Shown one piece after another: positions 26,368 to 35,508 of a DNA stretch of 64,000 bases. The notes beneath the pieces are model-generated. The model was given only the letters and a program-made list of their open reading frames with translations, made no database searches and was not told where the DNA came from. Numbering within the stretch: position 1 is the stretch's first letter; every line of letters starts with the position of its first letter. The stretch covers positions 248,001-312,000 of the forward strand of contig NZ_JALEGV010000032.1 in NCBI RefSeq assembly GCF_022763245.1, written 5' to 3'. The DNA is from Oricola sp. GTDB taxonomy: Bacteria > Pseudomonadota > Alphaproteobacteria > Rhizobiales > Rhizobiaceae. The position numbers and the translations under genes were made by a program.

Positions 26368-27487
26368 CGCGGTAGAGGTCGATCGGTACATCCTTGGCGA
26401 CATGGGCATTGGACTCCTCCAGAATTTCACGCAGCGCCGGTTCCATGAACTCGAACGCTGCCGTGCCGTGGCCGACGAACGCGACGGGGAAGGGATCGAC
26501 CAGGGCGAATATGCCCGCCAATCCCGCCCCGAGCGCCCGTCCTGCGGCAGCGAGCGCCTCCATGGCGAGTGGATCGCCATCGCGCGCTGCCTCGGCGATT
26601 GCCGAAATTTCGTCGGCCGTGACATGGACCATCGGCGGTGCGTCGAGCGGATCGCCGCGAAACCGTCGCATGATGGCATAGTCGCCGGCATTGGCCTCGA
26701 TGCAGCCCCGCGCTCCGCAGCGGCACAGCGCGCCGCCCGGACGGTGCAGCATGTGGCCGAATTCGGTGCCCGAGGATTTGGTCCCGTTGATGATCTTGCC
26801 GCGCAGGAACAGACCCATGCCGACGCCGTGCGCCAGCAGGATGGCGGCGAAATTGTCGCTGTAGCGCGCCGGGTCGCGCCAGTTGAGCGCGCGGGCGATG
26901 AGGTCGCAGTCATTGGCGAGCCGCACCGGCGCGCCGAACGCCTCGTGCAGCCAGCGGGCGATGGGAATGTCGGTCAGCGCCGTGATCGGCGAGCGGAGCA
27001 TCAGCGTGCCGGCGATGTCGGTGGCGCCCTGGACGCCGACGGACATGCGACCGAGCGTCGCGCCTTCGGGCGCGGAGGCGTCCCATGCGTCGCGGACCTC
27101 GGCGATCAGCCTCTGGCGCAGTTCCTCCATGCCGATGCAGGCGAGATCGAGCTCGATGCTGCGGCGCGAAACGACCGCGCCGGCATAGTCGACGATGGAG
27201 ATGTTGACCGCGCCGATCTTCAGGATGATCAGCACCGCGTGGCGGAACGCCGGGTTGACGGAAAGATAGACGCTCGGACGCCCGCGGCCGTTGTTGGCCG
27301 GCGTGTCGCTGCCCCGCGCGATGAGCACGCCCTCGGCGATCAGGTCGTTGGAAATGGTGGACACGGTGGCCGGGCTCAATGCCGCGGACTGAGCGATCTC
27401 GCTGCGACTGATCGCTCCCTTCCGGCGTATGATCTCGATGATACGCAGGCGGTTGCGGCGGCGCATGTCGTCAGAGCGCAACACCAT
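26276..27487 (-). CDS. ROK-family repressor (XylR/NagC-like)
   Basis: A 403-residue regulator: winged helix-turn-helix (RRKGAISRSEIAQSAALSPATVSTISNDLIAEGVLIARG, residues 20-60) and a ROK sugar-kinase-like domain with the zinc motif GALCRCGARGCIEANAG. The glycine-rich phosphate loop of kinases is replaced, as usual in ROK repressors. It faces the xylFHG operon across 205 bases, so xylose-linked repression of the transporter is the first hypothesis. Its 3' end overlaps the di-haem oxidoreductase gene, which links that gene pair to the same regulator transcript. Confidence 0.9.
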   Translation of the reverse strand: MVLRSDDMRRRNRLRIIEIIRRKGAISRSEIAQSAALSPATVSTISNDLIAEGVLIARGSDTPANNGRGRPSVYLSVNPAFRHAVLIILKIGAVNISIVDYAGAVVSRRSIELDLACIGMEELRQRLIAEVRDAWDASAPEGATLGRMSVGVQGATDIAGTLMLRSPITALTDIPIARWLHEAFGAPVRLANDCDLIARALNWRDPARYSDNFAAILLAHGVGMGLFLRGKIINGTKSSGTEFGHMLHRPGGALCRCGARGCIEANAGDYAIMRRFRGDPLDAPPMVHVTADEISAIAEAARDGDPLAMEALAAAGRALGAGLAGIFALVDPFPVAFVGHGTAAFEFMEPALREILEESNAHVAKDVPIDLYRDETPFILEGCGIDALCEIDAQLAGGIAEPA

Positions 27488-27542
27488 GCTGGTCCTTTCC
27501 CTTGGCGTGTCGCATATGGTGATCGGCGCAAAAAGATGTTGC

Positions 27543-27553
27543 GTTGCAGCAAC
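27543..27553. promoter_or_regulatory. GTTGCAGCAAC palindrome, candidate ROK operator
   Basis: An exact inverted repeat with a single central base lies 55 bases from the ROK start and 139 bases from xylF, in the shared promoter region 27488-27692. A second, weaker symmetry (AGGCTT ... AAGCTT) lies at about 27611-27628, and a TTGACA -35-like hexamer at 27574. Assignment to the ROK protein is inference from position. Confidence 0.35.
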
Positions 27554-27692
27554 TTAATCGCACTCGTTTCATGTTGACATGCAAGCCCTTTTGAGTCACG
27601 ATTTTTTTTGAGGCTTGAATTAAAGCTTCATCGGCGGGCCGCGGAGGACCCGGCCCTTTGACATCTGCATTTCGATGCACCGGGAGGTTTAC

Positions 27693-28727
27693 ATGAAGAA
27701 GTTTACGAGCGCGCTCCTCGCGGGCGCGGTACTGTCCGTTGCAATGGCCGGTTCGGCCTGGGCTGACGGAAAGACGATCGGCGTTTCCTGGTCGAACTTC
27801 CAGGAAGAGCGCTGGAAAACCGATGAAGCGGCCATGAAGGGCGCCATCGAGGCTGCCGGGGACACCTACATCTCCACCGACGCGCAGTCGTCCGCCGCCA
27901 AGCAGCTCTCCGACGTGGAAAGCCTGATGGCGCAGGGCGTCGACGCGCTGATCGTGCTCGCCCAGGACACCCAGGCGATCATTCCGGCCGTGCAGGCCGC
28001 TGCCGACGAGGGCATTCCGGTCATCGCCTATGACCGCCTGATCGAAGACAGCCGCGCCTTCTACCTGACCTTCGACAATGTCGAGGTCGGCCGCATGCAG
28101 GCCCGTGCCGTTCTCGCGGCCGCGCCGAAGGGCAACTACGTCATGATCAAGGGCTCGCCCACCGATCCGAACGCCGACTTCCTTCGCGGCGGTCAGCAGG
28201 AGGTTCTGCAGTCGGCGATCGACGCCGGTGACATCACCATCGTCGGCGAGGCCTACACCGACGGCTGGCTTCCGGCCAACGCCCAGCGCAACATGGAACA
28301 GATCCTGACGGCCAACGACAACAAGGTCGACGCCGTGGTCGCTTCCAATGACGGCACCGCCGGCGGCGTCGTCGCGGCGCTGACCGCGCAGGGCATGGAA
28401 GGCATCCCGGTCTCCGGCCAGGATGGCGACCACGCGGCGCTGAACCGCGTTGCCAAGGGCACCCAGACCGTGTCCGTCTGGAAGGACGCGCGCGATCTCG
28501 GCAAGGCAGCCGGTGAAATCGCCACCGCCATGGCCGGCGGCTCGATGATGGGCGACGTGGAAGGCTCGGCCGAGTGGACCTCTCCGTCCGGCACGACCAT
28601 GACCGCCAAGTTCCTGGCTCCGGTTCCGATCACCGCGGAGAACCTCGACCTCGTCGTTGACGCTGGCTGGATCTCCAAGGACGATCTCTGCCAGGGCGTC
28701 GAGGGCGGTCCGTCCCCCTGTAACTGA
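27693..28727 (+). CDS. xylF: D-xylose ABC transporter substrate-binding protein XylF
   Basis: A 344-residue periplasmic binding protein: signal peptide MKKFTSALLAGAVLSVAMAGSAWA, then a type I (ribose/xylose) binding fold. KTIGVSWSNFQEERWKTDEAAMKGAIEAAG, AYDRLI and ASNDGTAGGVVAALTAQGM ... GQDGD are the recognised XylF stretches. It delivers D-xylose to XylH/XylG. The ATG at 27693 follows CGGGAGG. It lies first in xylFHG and is divergent from the ROK gene. Confidence 0.93.
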   Translation: MKKFTSALLAGAVLSVAMAGSAWADGKTIGVSWSNFQEERWKTDEAAMKGAIEAAGDTYISTDAQSSAAKQLSDVESLMAQGVDALIVLAQDTQAIIPAVQAAADEGIPVIAYDRLIEDSRAFYLTFDNVEVGRMQARAVLAAAPKGNYVMIKGSPTDPNADFLRGGQQEVLQSAIDAGDITIVGEAYTDGWLPANAQRNMEQILTANDNKVDAVVASNDGTAGGVVAALTAQGMEGIPVSGQDGDHAALNRVAKGTQTVSVWKDARDLGKAAGEIATAMAGGSMMGDVEGSAEWTSPSGTTMTAKFLAPVPITAENLDLVVDAGWISKDDLCQGVEGGPSPCN

Positions 28728-28763
28728 CGGGTTCCCGCTGTTACGCATGATGCAAATCGCGTT

Positions 28764-28782
28764 CCCGCCGCCTGACGGCGGG
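28764..28782 (+). other. Intercistronic hairpin between xylF and xylH
   Basis: CCCGCCG (28764-28770) and CGGCGGG (28776-28782) form a 7-bp stem in the 87-base gap. Such hairpins commonly protect the 3' end of binding-protein mRNA or attenuate transcription, giving more XylF than XylH. Confidence 0.55.
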
Positions 28783-28814
28783 GACGTTTGCTACTGATCA
28801 CCCGGAAGACGGCC

Positions 28815-30116
28815 ATGACCGACACAACCTCCGGCGAGAGCGCGCCGACCAAGTCGCGCAACCTGATCGCCGCTCTCGAACTCGATACGCGCCTGCTCGG
28901 CATGATCGGCGCGTTCATCGTGATCTGCCTCATCTTCAACGTCCTGACGGACGGGCGTTTCATGACGCCGCGCAACATCTTCAACCTGACGATCCAGACC
29001 GCCTCGGTGGCGATCATGGCGACGGGGATGGTGTTCGTGATCGTGACCCGCCACATCGACCTCTCGGTCGGCGCGCTGCTGGCGACCTGTTCGGCCATCA
29101 TGGCGATGATGCAGACCGTCGTCACGCCGGACTGGCTGGGCCTGGGGCTGAACCATCCCGCCACGGCGCCGATCGCCATCGTCGTCGGCATTCTGGCGGG
29201 GCTCATCATCGGCGCCTTCCAGGGCTGGATGGTCGGCTATCTCACCATTCCCGCCTTCATCGTCACGCTGGGCGGCTACCTGGTCTGGCGAAACGTCGCC
29301 TGGCACCTGACGAAGGGCCAGACGATCGGACCGCTCGACGAGAATTTCCAGCTCTTCGGCGGCATCAACGGCACGCTGGGCGAGACCTGGAGCTGGGTGT
29401 TCGCCGCAGGCGCGATCCTCGCCTCCTTCTACGCGCTGTGGCAATCGCGCAGGGCCAAGGTGGCGCATGAGTTTCCGGTCAAGCCGGTCTGGGCCGAACT
29501 GGCTCTGGGCGCGATCATCGCCGCCGTCATCGTCGGTTTCGTCGCCATCCTCAACGCCTACGAAATCCCCGAGCGCCGCCTCGAGCGCATCTTCGAGGCG
29601 CGCGGGGAGGTGATGCCCGAGGGCCTCGTCATGGGCTACGGCATCCCGATCTCCGTGCTGCTCCTGATCGTGATCGCGATCGTCATGACGGTTGTGGCGC
29701 GGCGCACGCGGCTCGGCCGCTACATCTTCGCCACGGGCGGCAATCCGGAAGCGGCGGTGCTTGCCGGCATCAACACGCGGATGCTGACCGTCAAGGTCTT
29801 CGCCATGATGGGCGTATTGTGCGCGATCTCGGCCATCGTCGCCTCGTCGCGCCAGACCTTCCATTCCAACGACATCGGCACGCTGGACGAACTGCGCGTC
29901 ATCGCCGCCGCGGTGATCGGCGGCACGGCGCTGTCCGGCGGCATGGGCACCATCTACGGCGCCATCCTCGGCGCGCTGATCATGCAGAGCCTGCAATCGG
30001 GCATGGCCATGGTCGGCGTCGACGCGCCCTACCAGAACATCGTCGTCGGCATGGTGCTTGTTCTCGCCGTCTATATCGACATCGTCTATCGCCGCCGCAC
30101 CGGAGACAAAACATGA
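28815..30116 (+). CDS. xylH: D-xylose ABC transporter permease XylH
   Basis: A 433-residue membrane protein of the branched ribose/xylose permease family (BPD_transp_2). Recognised stretches are VIVTRHIDLSVGALLATCSA, the substrate-gate region FIVTLGGYLVWRN and, near the end, ELRVIAAAVIGGTALSGGMGTIYGAILGALIMQSLQSGM. The length is above ribose permeases because of the extra cytoplasmic insert typical of XylH. Its stop overlaps the xylG start (ATGA at 30113-30116). Confidence 0.94.
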   Translation: MTDTTSGESAPTKSRNLIAALELDTRLLGMIGAFIVICLIFNVLTDGRFMTPRNIFNLTIQTASVAIMATGMVFVIVTRHIDLSVGALLATCSAIMAMMQTVVTPDWLGLGLNHPATAPIAIVVGILAGLIIGAFQGWMVGYLTIPAFIVTLGGYLVWRNVAWHLTKGQTIGPLDENFQLFGGINGTLGETWSWVFAAGAILASFYALWQSRRAKVAHEFPVKPVWAELALGAIIAAVIVGFVAILNAYEIPERRLERIFEARGEVMPEGLVMGYGIPISVLLLIVIAIVMTVVARRTRLGRYIFATGGNPEAAVLAGINTRMLTVKVFAMMGVLCAISAIVASSRQTFHSNDIGTLDELRVIAAAVIGGTALSGGMGTIYGAILGALIMQSLQSGMAMVGVDAPYQNIVVGMVLVLAVYIDIVYRRRTGDKT

Positions 30117-30883
30117 CGGCCCCGCTTGTCGAAATGCGCGACATGGTCAAGTCGTTCGGCGGCATCAAGGCCGTCGACCATGTCACCATCGATCTGAACC
30201 CGGGCGAGGTCGTCGGCGTTCTCGGCCACAACGGCGCCGGCAAGTCGGTGCTGATGAAGATGCTGTCGGGCGCGCTGGAGCGCGACGAGGGCGAGATCTG
30301 GATCAATGGCGAGAAGGCCACGATCAACAATCCGCGCGACGCGCGCAATTACCAGATCGAGACCATCTACCAGTATCTGGCGCTCGCCGACAATCTGGAC
30401 GCCGCCTCCAACCTTTTCCTCGGCCGCGAACTCGTGTCGCCGCTGGGCTTCGTCGACGACGCCAAGATGGAAGCGGAGACGCGCAAGATCATGGGCCGCC
30501 TCAACCCCAATTTCCGGCGTTTCCACACGCCGGTGGCGGGGCTTTCCGGCGGCCAGCGCCAGTCCGTCGCGATCGCGCGGGCGGTCTACTTCAACGCGAA
30601 GATCCTGATCATGGACGAGCCGACCGCCGCGCTCGGCGTGCAGGAGACCCGCATGGTCGCCGAACTGATCGAACAGCTGAAGTCCGAGGGAATCGGCATC
30701 CTGTTGATCGACCACGACATCCACCAGGTCAAACTGCTGTGTGACCGGGCCAATGTCATGAAGAACGGCCAACTCGTCGGCACCGTGAAGGTGGATGAAG
30801 TCTCCGAAGACGACATGCTCGGCATGATCATCGCGGGCAAATGCCCGCCGCAGGGCATCCCGGGACCGGGCGCTCTTTCCTGA
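30113..30883 (+). CDS. xylG: Sugar ABC transporter ATP-binding protein XylG, single-domain form
   Basis: A 256-residue ATPase with Walker A GHNGAGKS (residues 38-45), signature LSGGQRQ (144-150) and Walker B with Asp168-Glu169 (LIMDEP). The enteric XylG has two fused ATPase halves of about 510 residues; this one has one half and should act as a homodimer, the form common in rhizobia. Translationally coupled to xylH. No xylA or xylB follows, so xylose catabolism genes lie elsewhere. Confidence 0.92.
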   Translation: MTAPLVEMRDMVKSFGGIKAVDHVTIDLNPGEVVGVLGHNGAGKSVLMKMLSGALERDEGEIWINGEKATINNPRDARNYQIETIYQYLALADNLDAASNLFLGRELVSPLGFVDDAKMEAETRKIMGRLNPNFRRFHTPVAGLSGGQRQSVAIARAVYFNAKILIMDEPTAALGVQETRMVAELIEQLKSEGIGILLIDHDIHQVKLLCDRANVMKNGQLVGTVKVDEVSEDDMLGMIIAGKCPPQGIPGPGALS

Positions 30884-31053
30884 CGCACTGCATTCGCGCG
30901 CGGCAGGGAGTGACATCTTGCCGCGTGCCGACCATTTCTGCTCGAAAAGATTTATACAAGAATCTCATTTGCTTGCCTGCCATGGCAGTGCAAGCTTATG
31001 GTGCTGCACAAAAGAGTTGCACAAAACTTGTACAGACGGGAGAGCAGACCGGC

Positions 31054-31791
31054 ATGTCGGCGGCGCGTAAGGATGTTCACAATTCGGATATTCCGGCGAT
31101 CTGCCGGGCTTGCGAAGCCCGTCACAAAGGCGTCTGCGGCGCTCTCACGCCCGATCAGCTGACCAAGCTGAACCGATTCACCAAGCAGCACAGCTATTCG
31201 AGCGGCCACGAATTGCTGTCGGCCGGCGAGGACGTGCACCGTTATTCCAACATCCTGCGCGGCGTGGTGAAGCTGTCGAAGCTGCTCGCGGACGGCCGCC
31301 AGCAGATCGTCGGTCTGCAATTCGCCCCCGATTTCATGGGACGGCCTTTTCGCGACCAGAGCAACGTGATCGCCGACGCGGCGACGGATGTGCGGGTCTG
31401 CTCCTTCCCGAAGGCCGTGCTGGAGGATCTCGTCAAGGAATCGCCGGTGCTGGAGCATCGCCTGCACGAGCAGGCGCTGGACGAATTGGACGAGGCGCGC
31501 GAGTGGATGCTGACGCTCGGCCGCAAGTCGGCCGGCGAGAAGGTCGCCAGCTTCCTGTTCCTCATCGCCTCCCACATAGATCCGGAACTGGATGTGCATG
31601 AGGGGCCGATCGAATTCGAACTGCCGCTGAAGCGGTCCGACATCGCCGATTTTCTGGGGCTGACGATCGAGACGGTGAGCCGCCAGATCACCAAGTTGCG
31701 CAAGGCCGGCGTCATCGAGGTCATCAACAACCGCACCGTCGTCGTTCCCGATCTGGAGCGTTTGCGCTCGGCCTGCGAACTCGACCACTGA
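31054..31791 (+). CDS. fnrL: Fnr-type oxygen-sensing transcription factor (FnrL/FnrN)
   Basis: A 245-residue Crp/Fnr regulator. Cys17, Cys20 and Cys28 (ICRACEARHKGVC, spacing C-x2-C-x7-C), with Cys116 (DVRVCSFP), provide the ligands of an oxygen-labile [4Fe-4S] cluster. A cNMP-type barrel follows, then the helix-turn-helix LKRSDIADFLGLTIETVSRQITKLRKAGVIEV, whose ETVSR recognition helix predicts binding to TTGAN(6)TCAA. Two such sites occur nearby (33763 and 38291). ATG at 31054 is chosen since the frame upstream lacks family sequence. It should activate cco genes and hemN at low oxygen. Confidence 0.93.
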   Translation: MSAARKDVHNSDIPAICRACEARHKGVCGALTPDQLTKLNRFTKQHSYSSGHELLSAGEDVHRYSNILRGVVKLSKLLADGRQQIVGLQFAPDFMGRPFRDQSNVIADAATDVRVCSFPKAVLEDLVKESPVLEHRLHEQALDELDEAREWMLTLGRKSAGEKVASFLFLIASHIDPELDVHEGPIEFELPLKRSDIADFLGLTIETVSRQITKLRKAGVIEVINNRTVVVPDLERLRSACELDH

Positions 31792-31800
31792 CGACAGGCT

Positions 31801-31818
31801 GCCCGCCGTCACGCGGGC
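31801..31818. terminator. Hairpin between convergent fnrL and hemN
   Basis: GCCCGC (31801-31806) and GCGGGC (31813-31818) pair over 6 bp with a 6-base loop in the 45-base gap between convergent genes. It may terminate both; no T-run is seen. Confidence 0.4.
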
Positions 31819-31836
31819 GCACCTTGCATCGCCTTC

Positions 31837-33189
31837 CTATACAGCCTTGGAATAGCGCACAGCGCGGTCGTCGAGATAGGCGTCGAAGAAGCTCGCGACC
31901 ACGCGGGTGAAGGGACGCGCCTCGTCGCGCACGCGGAACCGGCCGTCGGCGATCTCGCACAGGCCGAAGCCGTCATTGGCAACCGCGATCTTCGCCTCGG
32001 CCACATAGGGGCGGGCGGCGTAGCCGAAACGCTGCTCCAGCGCGTCGAACGAGAACGCGAAATCGCACATCAGGCGCTCGATCATGTAGGCGCGGATGCG
32101 GTCGTCGAGCGTCAGCTGAACGCCGCGCATCGCCGACAGGCGGCCGTCCTGCACGGTCTTCTGGTACTGCGCCGTCGGCACGATGTTCTGCACATAGGCG
32201 TCGCCATAGGAACTGATCGAGGAGGCGCCGACGCCGATCAGCGTGCGGCAGTCGTCGGTCGTGTAGCCCTGGAAGTTGCGGAACAGGCGGCCTTCGCGCG
32301 CGGCGACCGCCATGGCGTCAGCGGGCTTGGCGAAATGGTCGATGCCGATGCGATCATAGCCGGCCGCGGCGATGCGGTCGGCGGCAAGCGCCGCATGATG
32401 GAACCGCTCCATCGTGCCCGGCAGGTCCTCGTCGCGAATCAGCGTCTGGTGCTTCTTCATCCACGGCACATGGGCATAGCCGAAGAGCGCGATCCGGTCG
32501 GGCGACAGCGACAGCACCTTGTCGATGGTCGACATCAGCCGGGTTTCGGTCTGCAGGGGCAGGCCGTAAAGCGCGTCGATGTTCAGCGACCGGATGCCGG
32601 TCGCACGAAGCGCCGCGATGACGTCGCGGGTCTGCTCGAAGGTTTGCGGGCGGTTGATCGCTTCCTGCACGGCGTCGGAGAAGTCCTGCACGCCGACGCT
32701 GGCGCGCGTCACGCCCAGCGCCACGAGGCCCTTGAGCGTCTCGTCCGTCACGTCGGACGGGTCGATCTCGACGCTGACCTCGGTTTGCGCGTCGATTTCG
32801 AAATTCGCGCGCAGGGCCAGCGACAGGCGTTCAAGATCCGGCTGGCGCAGCATGCTCGGAGACCCCCCACCGAGATGCAGATGCGCCAGCCGGAGTCGGC
32901 GTCCGGCGGTCTCCCGCACGGTTGCCAATTCCTGGATCAATGCGCCGACATAGGTCTCGACCGGCGCGTATTTGAGCGTGTGTTTCGTGTGACATCCGCA
33001 GAACCAGCACAGCCGGTCGCAGTAAGGGATGTGCAGATAGAGCGACACCGCTTCGCCGTCGGGCAGCCGCTGAAGGCGCGAGCGCGCGATGGCCAGCCCG
33101 TCCTGGTCCGTGAAATGCGGGGCGGTCGGGTAGCTCGTGTAGCGCGGAACGGTTCCGCGCCCGTTGGTCAGAATGGCTTCGGCGTCCAT
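31837..33189 (-). CDS. hemN: Oxygen-independent coproporphyrinogen III oxidase HemN
   Basis: A 450-residue radical-SAM enzyme that decarboxylates coproporphyrinogen III without oxygen. The cluster motif CxxxCxxC lies at Cys57, Cys61 and Cys64 with the extra HemN cysteine at 66 (HIPYCDRLCWFCGC). HLHLGGGSPSML, SVEIDPSDVT and the C-terminal HemN domain (IGVGASSISSYGDAYVQN) mark true HemN rather than the HemW-like relatives. It overlaps by one base with the hemerythrin gene upstream and probably shares its FNR-controlled promoter. Confidence 0.95.
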   Translation of the reverse strand: MDAEAILTNGRGTVPRYTSYPTAPHFTDQDGLAIARSRLQRLPDGEAVSLYLHIPYCDRLCWFCGCHTKHTLKYAPVETYVGALIQELATVRETAGRRLRLAHLHLGGGSPSMLRQPDLERLSLALRANFEIDAQTEVSVEIDPSDVTDETLKGLVALGVTRASVGVQDFSDAVQEAINRPQTFEQTRDVIAALRATGIRSLNIDALYGLPLQTETRLMSTIDKVLSLSPDRIALFGYAHVPWMKKHQTLIRDEDLPGTMERFHHAALAADRIAAAGYDRIGIDHFAKPADAMAVAAREGRLFRNFQGYTTDDCRTLIGVGASSISSYGDAYVQNIVPTAQYQKTVQDGRLSAMRGVQLTLDDRIRAYMIERLMCDFAFSFDALEQRFGYAARPYVAEAKIAVANDGFGLCEIADGRFRVRDEARPFTRVVASFFDAYLDDRAVRYSKAV

Positions 33190-33701
33190 CAGTGGCGGGC
33201 CTGGTACTTGCAGAGAATCGGAACGATGTGCTCGCGTTCGAACGCGATGTGGCGACGCAGCCCCTCGAAGAAGCCGCGCAGCATGTAGGCCAGCGTCTCG
33301 GCGTTCGACGACGCCTTGTCGGTGACGAATCGAATCAGGGCGTCGGCGACCTCGTCGGCGAAGCTCTCGTCTTCCCAGTGCTCGTAGCGCAGCCGCTCAA
33401 GGCTGGACTTCAGGTTCTCGTCCAGTTTCTCGATCGTCATGAGCAGGGGAAAGAGCGTCTTTTCCTCATATTCATGCGCGTCGCGGATCATCGGGTGAAT
33501 CTGCCGCGCGAGGCTCAGGCAGAGCTGGGTGTCGCCCAGTTCCGGCAGCTCGTCGGCGACTTCCTCAAGCTTGCGGCACAGGACCAGCTGGTCCTCATGA
33601 TGGCCAAGCATTCGCTTGCACACGGCCTCGATATTGCCTGCCGCCAGACCCGGCAGCGGGATCACGTTGTCTTCGTTCAAGCTCTGCTGGATCATCATCA
33701 T
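33189..33701 (-). CDS. Hemerythrin HHE-domain protein
   Basis: A 170-residue helical protein with His/Glu positions expected for a di-iron HHE bundle: MLGHHEDQLVLCRKLEEV, RQIHPMIRDAHEYEEKTLFPLL, LRYEHWEDESFADEV and LRRHIAFEREHIVPIL. Such proteins bind oxygen or NO or help repair iron-sulfur clusters. Start ATG 33701 is followed by two further ATGs (MMM). It is first in a two-gene unit with hemN and divergent from ccoN over an FNR box, so low-oxygen induction is likely. Confidence 0.85.
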   Translation of the reverse strand: MMMIQQSLNEDNVIPLPGLAAGNIEAVCKRMLGHHEDQLVLCRKLEEVADELPELGDTQLCLSLARQIHPMIRDAHEYEEKTLFPLLMTIEKLDENLKSSLERLRYEHWEDESFADEVADALIRFVTDKASSNAETLAYMLRGFFEGLRRHIAFEREHIVPILCKYQARH

Positions 33702-33762
33702 GGCGGCCCTCGCTCTCGGGTCTCAACTGGCCCGAGCATTGCCCGTCAGTCGCAGTCCGACA

Positions 33763-33776
33763 TTGATCCAAGTCAA
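33763..33776. promoter_or_regulatory. FNR/FixK box between hemerythrin-hemN and ccoNOQP
   Basis: TTGATCCAAGTCAA matches the FNR/FixK consensus TTGAT-N4-RTCAA with both half-sites intact. It lies 62 bases from the hemerythrin start and 105 bases from ccoN, in the only gap between the divergent units. It can serve either promoter, and the neighbouring FnrL is the obvious ligand. Confidence 0.85.
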
Positions 33777-33880
33777 GGCAGTTGACTTCGAAGCGTAGCC
33801 ATAACCACGATGCGAAAAGGAGGTCGGACGGCCGGGACAGCCGTCTCCGACCAAGACGCATGTCCGAAGGGGGTCTTCCC

Positions 33881-35497
33881 ATGAACACTGGTTTTGGGGC
33901 CGTGCTGACGGGGCTGGGTGCATTCCTGGCCATACTCGGCGCGGCATTCGCTCAGGATGCGGCATTTGCGACGCATGCCTGGGTGCTGTTTGCCGTATTG
34001 GCGATCGCAACGGTTGTCCTGTTGCGCAACATGAAGTTTTCGGCGGCCGCCGGCGCGCCGGTCGATACGTCCGGCTATTTCGACAACGTGATTCGCTATG
34101 GCGCGGTCATCACGCTGTTCTGGGGCATTGTCGGGTTTCTCGTCGGGGTCGTGGTCGCCTCGCAGCTGGCCTGGCCGGAGCTCAATATCGAGCCCTGGTT
34201 CAATTTCGGCCGGATGCGCCCGCTGCACACCTCCGCGGTGATCTTCGCCTTCGGCGGCAACGCGCTGATCGCGACGTCCTTCTACGTGGTTCAGCGCACG
34301 ACGCGCGCGCGCCTGTTCGGCGGCGGCCTCGCCTGGTTCGTCTTCTGGGGCTACCAGCTGTTCATCGTGATGGCGGCGACCGGCTATCTCCTCGGCATCA
34401 CCGAGGGCCGCGAATATGCGGAGCCGGAATGGTATGTCGACCTGTGGCTGACGGTCGTCTGGGTCGCCTATCTGATCGTATTCATGGGCACGATCTTCAA
34501 GCGCAAGGAGCCGCATATCTATGTGGCGAACTGGTTCTACCTGGCCTTCATCGTCACGATCGCCATGCTGCACATCGTCAACAACCTGTCGATGCCGGTG
34601 TCGCTGTTCGGGGCGAAGAGCTATTCGGCCTTCTCCGGCGTGCAGGACGCGCTGACCCAGTGGTGGTACGGCCACAACGCGGTGGGCTTCTTCCTGACCG
34701 CGGGCTTCCTCGGCATGATGTACTACTTCGTGCCGAAGCAGGCCGGCCGTCCGGTCTATTCCTACCGGCTGTCGATCATCCACTTCTGGGCGCTGATCTT
34801 CCTCTACATCTGGGCCGGTCCGCACCACCTGCACTACACGGCTCTGCCCGACTGGGCGCAGACGCTCGGCATGGTGTTCTCGATCATGCTGTGGATGCCG
34901 TCCTGGGGCGGCATGATCAACGGCCTGATGACGCTGTCGGGCGCGTGGGACAAGCTGCGCACCGATCCGATCCTGCGCATGCTGGTGATCTCGGTCGCCT
35001 TCTACGGCATGTCGACCTTCGAGGGTCCGATGATGTCGATCAAGGCGGTCAACTCGCTCAGCCACTACACCGACTGGACGATCGGCCACGTTCACTCCGG
35101 CGCTCTCGGCTGGGTCGGCATGATCTCGTTCGGCGCGATCTACTACCTGACGCCGAAGCTGTGGCACCGCCAGCGGCTCTACAGCCTGCGCCTGGTCAAC
35201 TGGCACTTCTGGCTCGCGACGCTGGGCATCGTTGTCTACGCCGCCGTCATGTGGGTGTCGGGCATCATGCAGGGCCTGATGTGGCGCGAGTATGATGACC
35301 AGGGTTATCTGGTCTACTCCTTCGCCGAGTCGATCGCGGCCATGCATCCCTACTACGTGCTGCGCATGGTCGGCGGGCTCCTGTATCTCGCAGGCGCTCT
35401 GGTGATGGCCTTCAACATCTACAAGACGATCCGTGGCGACATCCGCGAGGAAGTTCCCATGGGTGCCGAAGCCCCGGCGCTGGCGCCGGCGGAATAA
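33881..35497 (+). CDS. ccoN: cbb3-type cytochrome c oxidase subunit I CcoN
   Basis: A 538-residue catalytic subunit with about twelve membrane segments. [18 protein letters not shown] holds a low-spin haem ligand, [19 protein letters not shown] the copper-B histidine pair, and [14 protein letters not shown] further haem ligands. It reduces oxygen with high affinity at the membrane. The ATG at 33881 is preceded by GAAGGGGG; an in-frame frame extension upstream lacks hydrophobic sequence. First gene of ccoNOQP, with the FNR box about 105 bases upstream. Confidence 0.97.
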   Translation: MNTGFGAVLTGLGAFLAILGAAFAQDAAFATHAWVLFAVLAIATVVLLRNMKFSAAAGAPVDTSGYFDNVIRYGAVITLFWGIVGFLVGVVVASQLAWPELNIEPWFNFGRMRPLHTSAVIFAFGGNALIATSFYVVQRTTRARLFGGGLAWFVFWGYQLFIVMAATGYLLGITEGREYAEPEWYVDLWLTVVWVAYLIVFMGTIFKRKEPHIYVANWFYLAFIVTIAMLHIVNNLSMPVSLFGAKSYSAFSGVQDALTQWWYGHNAVGFFLTAGFLGMMYYFVPKQAGRPVYSYRLSIIHFWALIFLYIWAGPHHLHYTALPDWAQTLGMVFSIMLWMPSWGGMINGLMTLSGAWDKLRTDPILRMLVISVAFYGMSTFEGPMMSIKAVNSLSHYTDWTIGHVHSGALGWVGMISFGAIYYLTPKLWHRQRLYSLRLVNWHFWLATLGIVVYAAVMWVSGIMQGLMWREYDDQGYLVYSFAESIAAMHPYYVLRMVGGLLYLAGALVMAFNIYKTIRGDIREEVPMGAEAPALAPAE

Positions 35498-35508
35498 GGA
35501 GCTGACCA

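Noticed and set aside
30884-31053. Search for an FNR box in front of the fnrL gene.
   Set aside because: No TTGAN-N4-NTCAA site was found, so autoregulation cannot be claimed.
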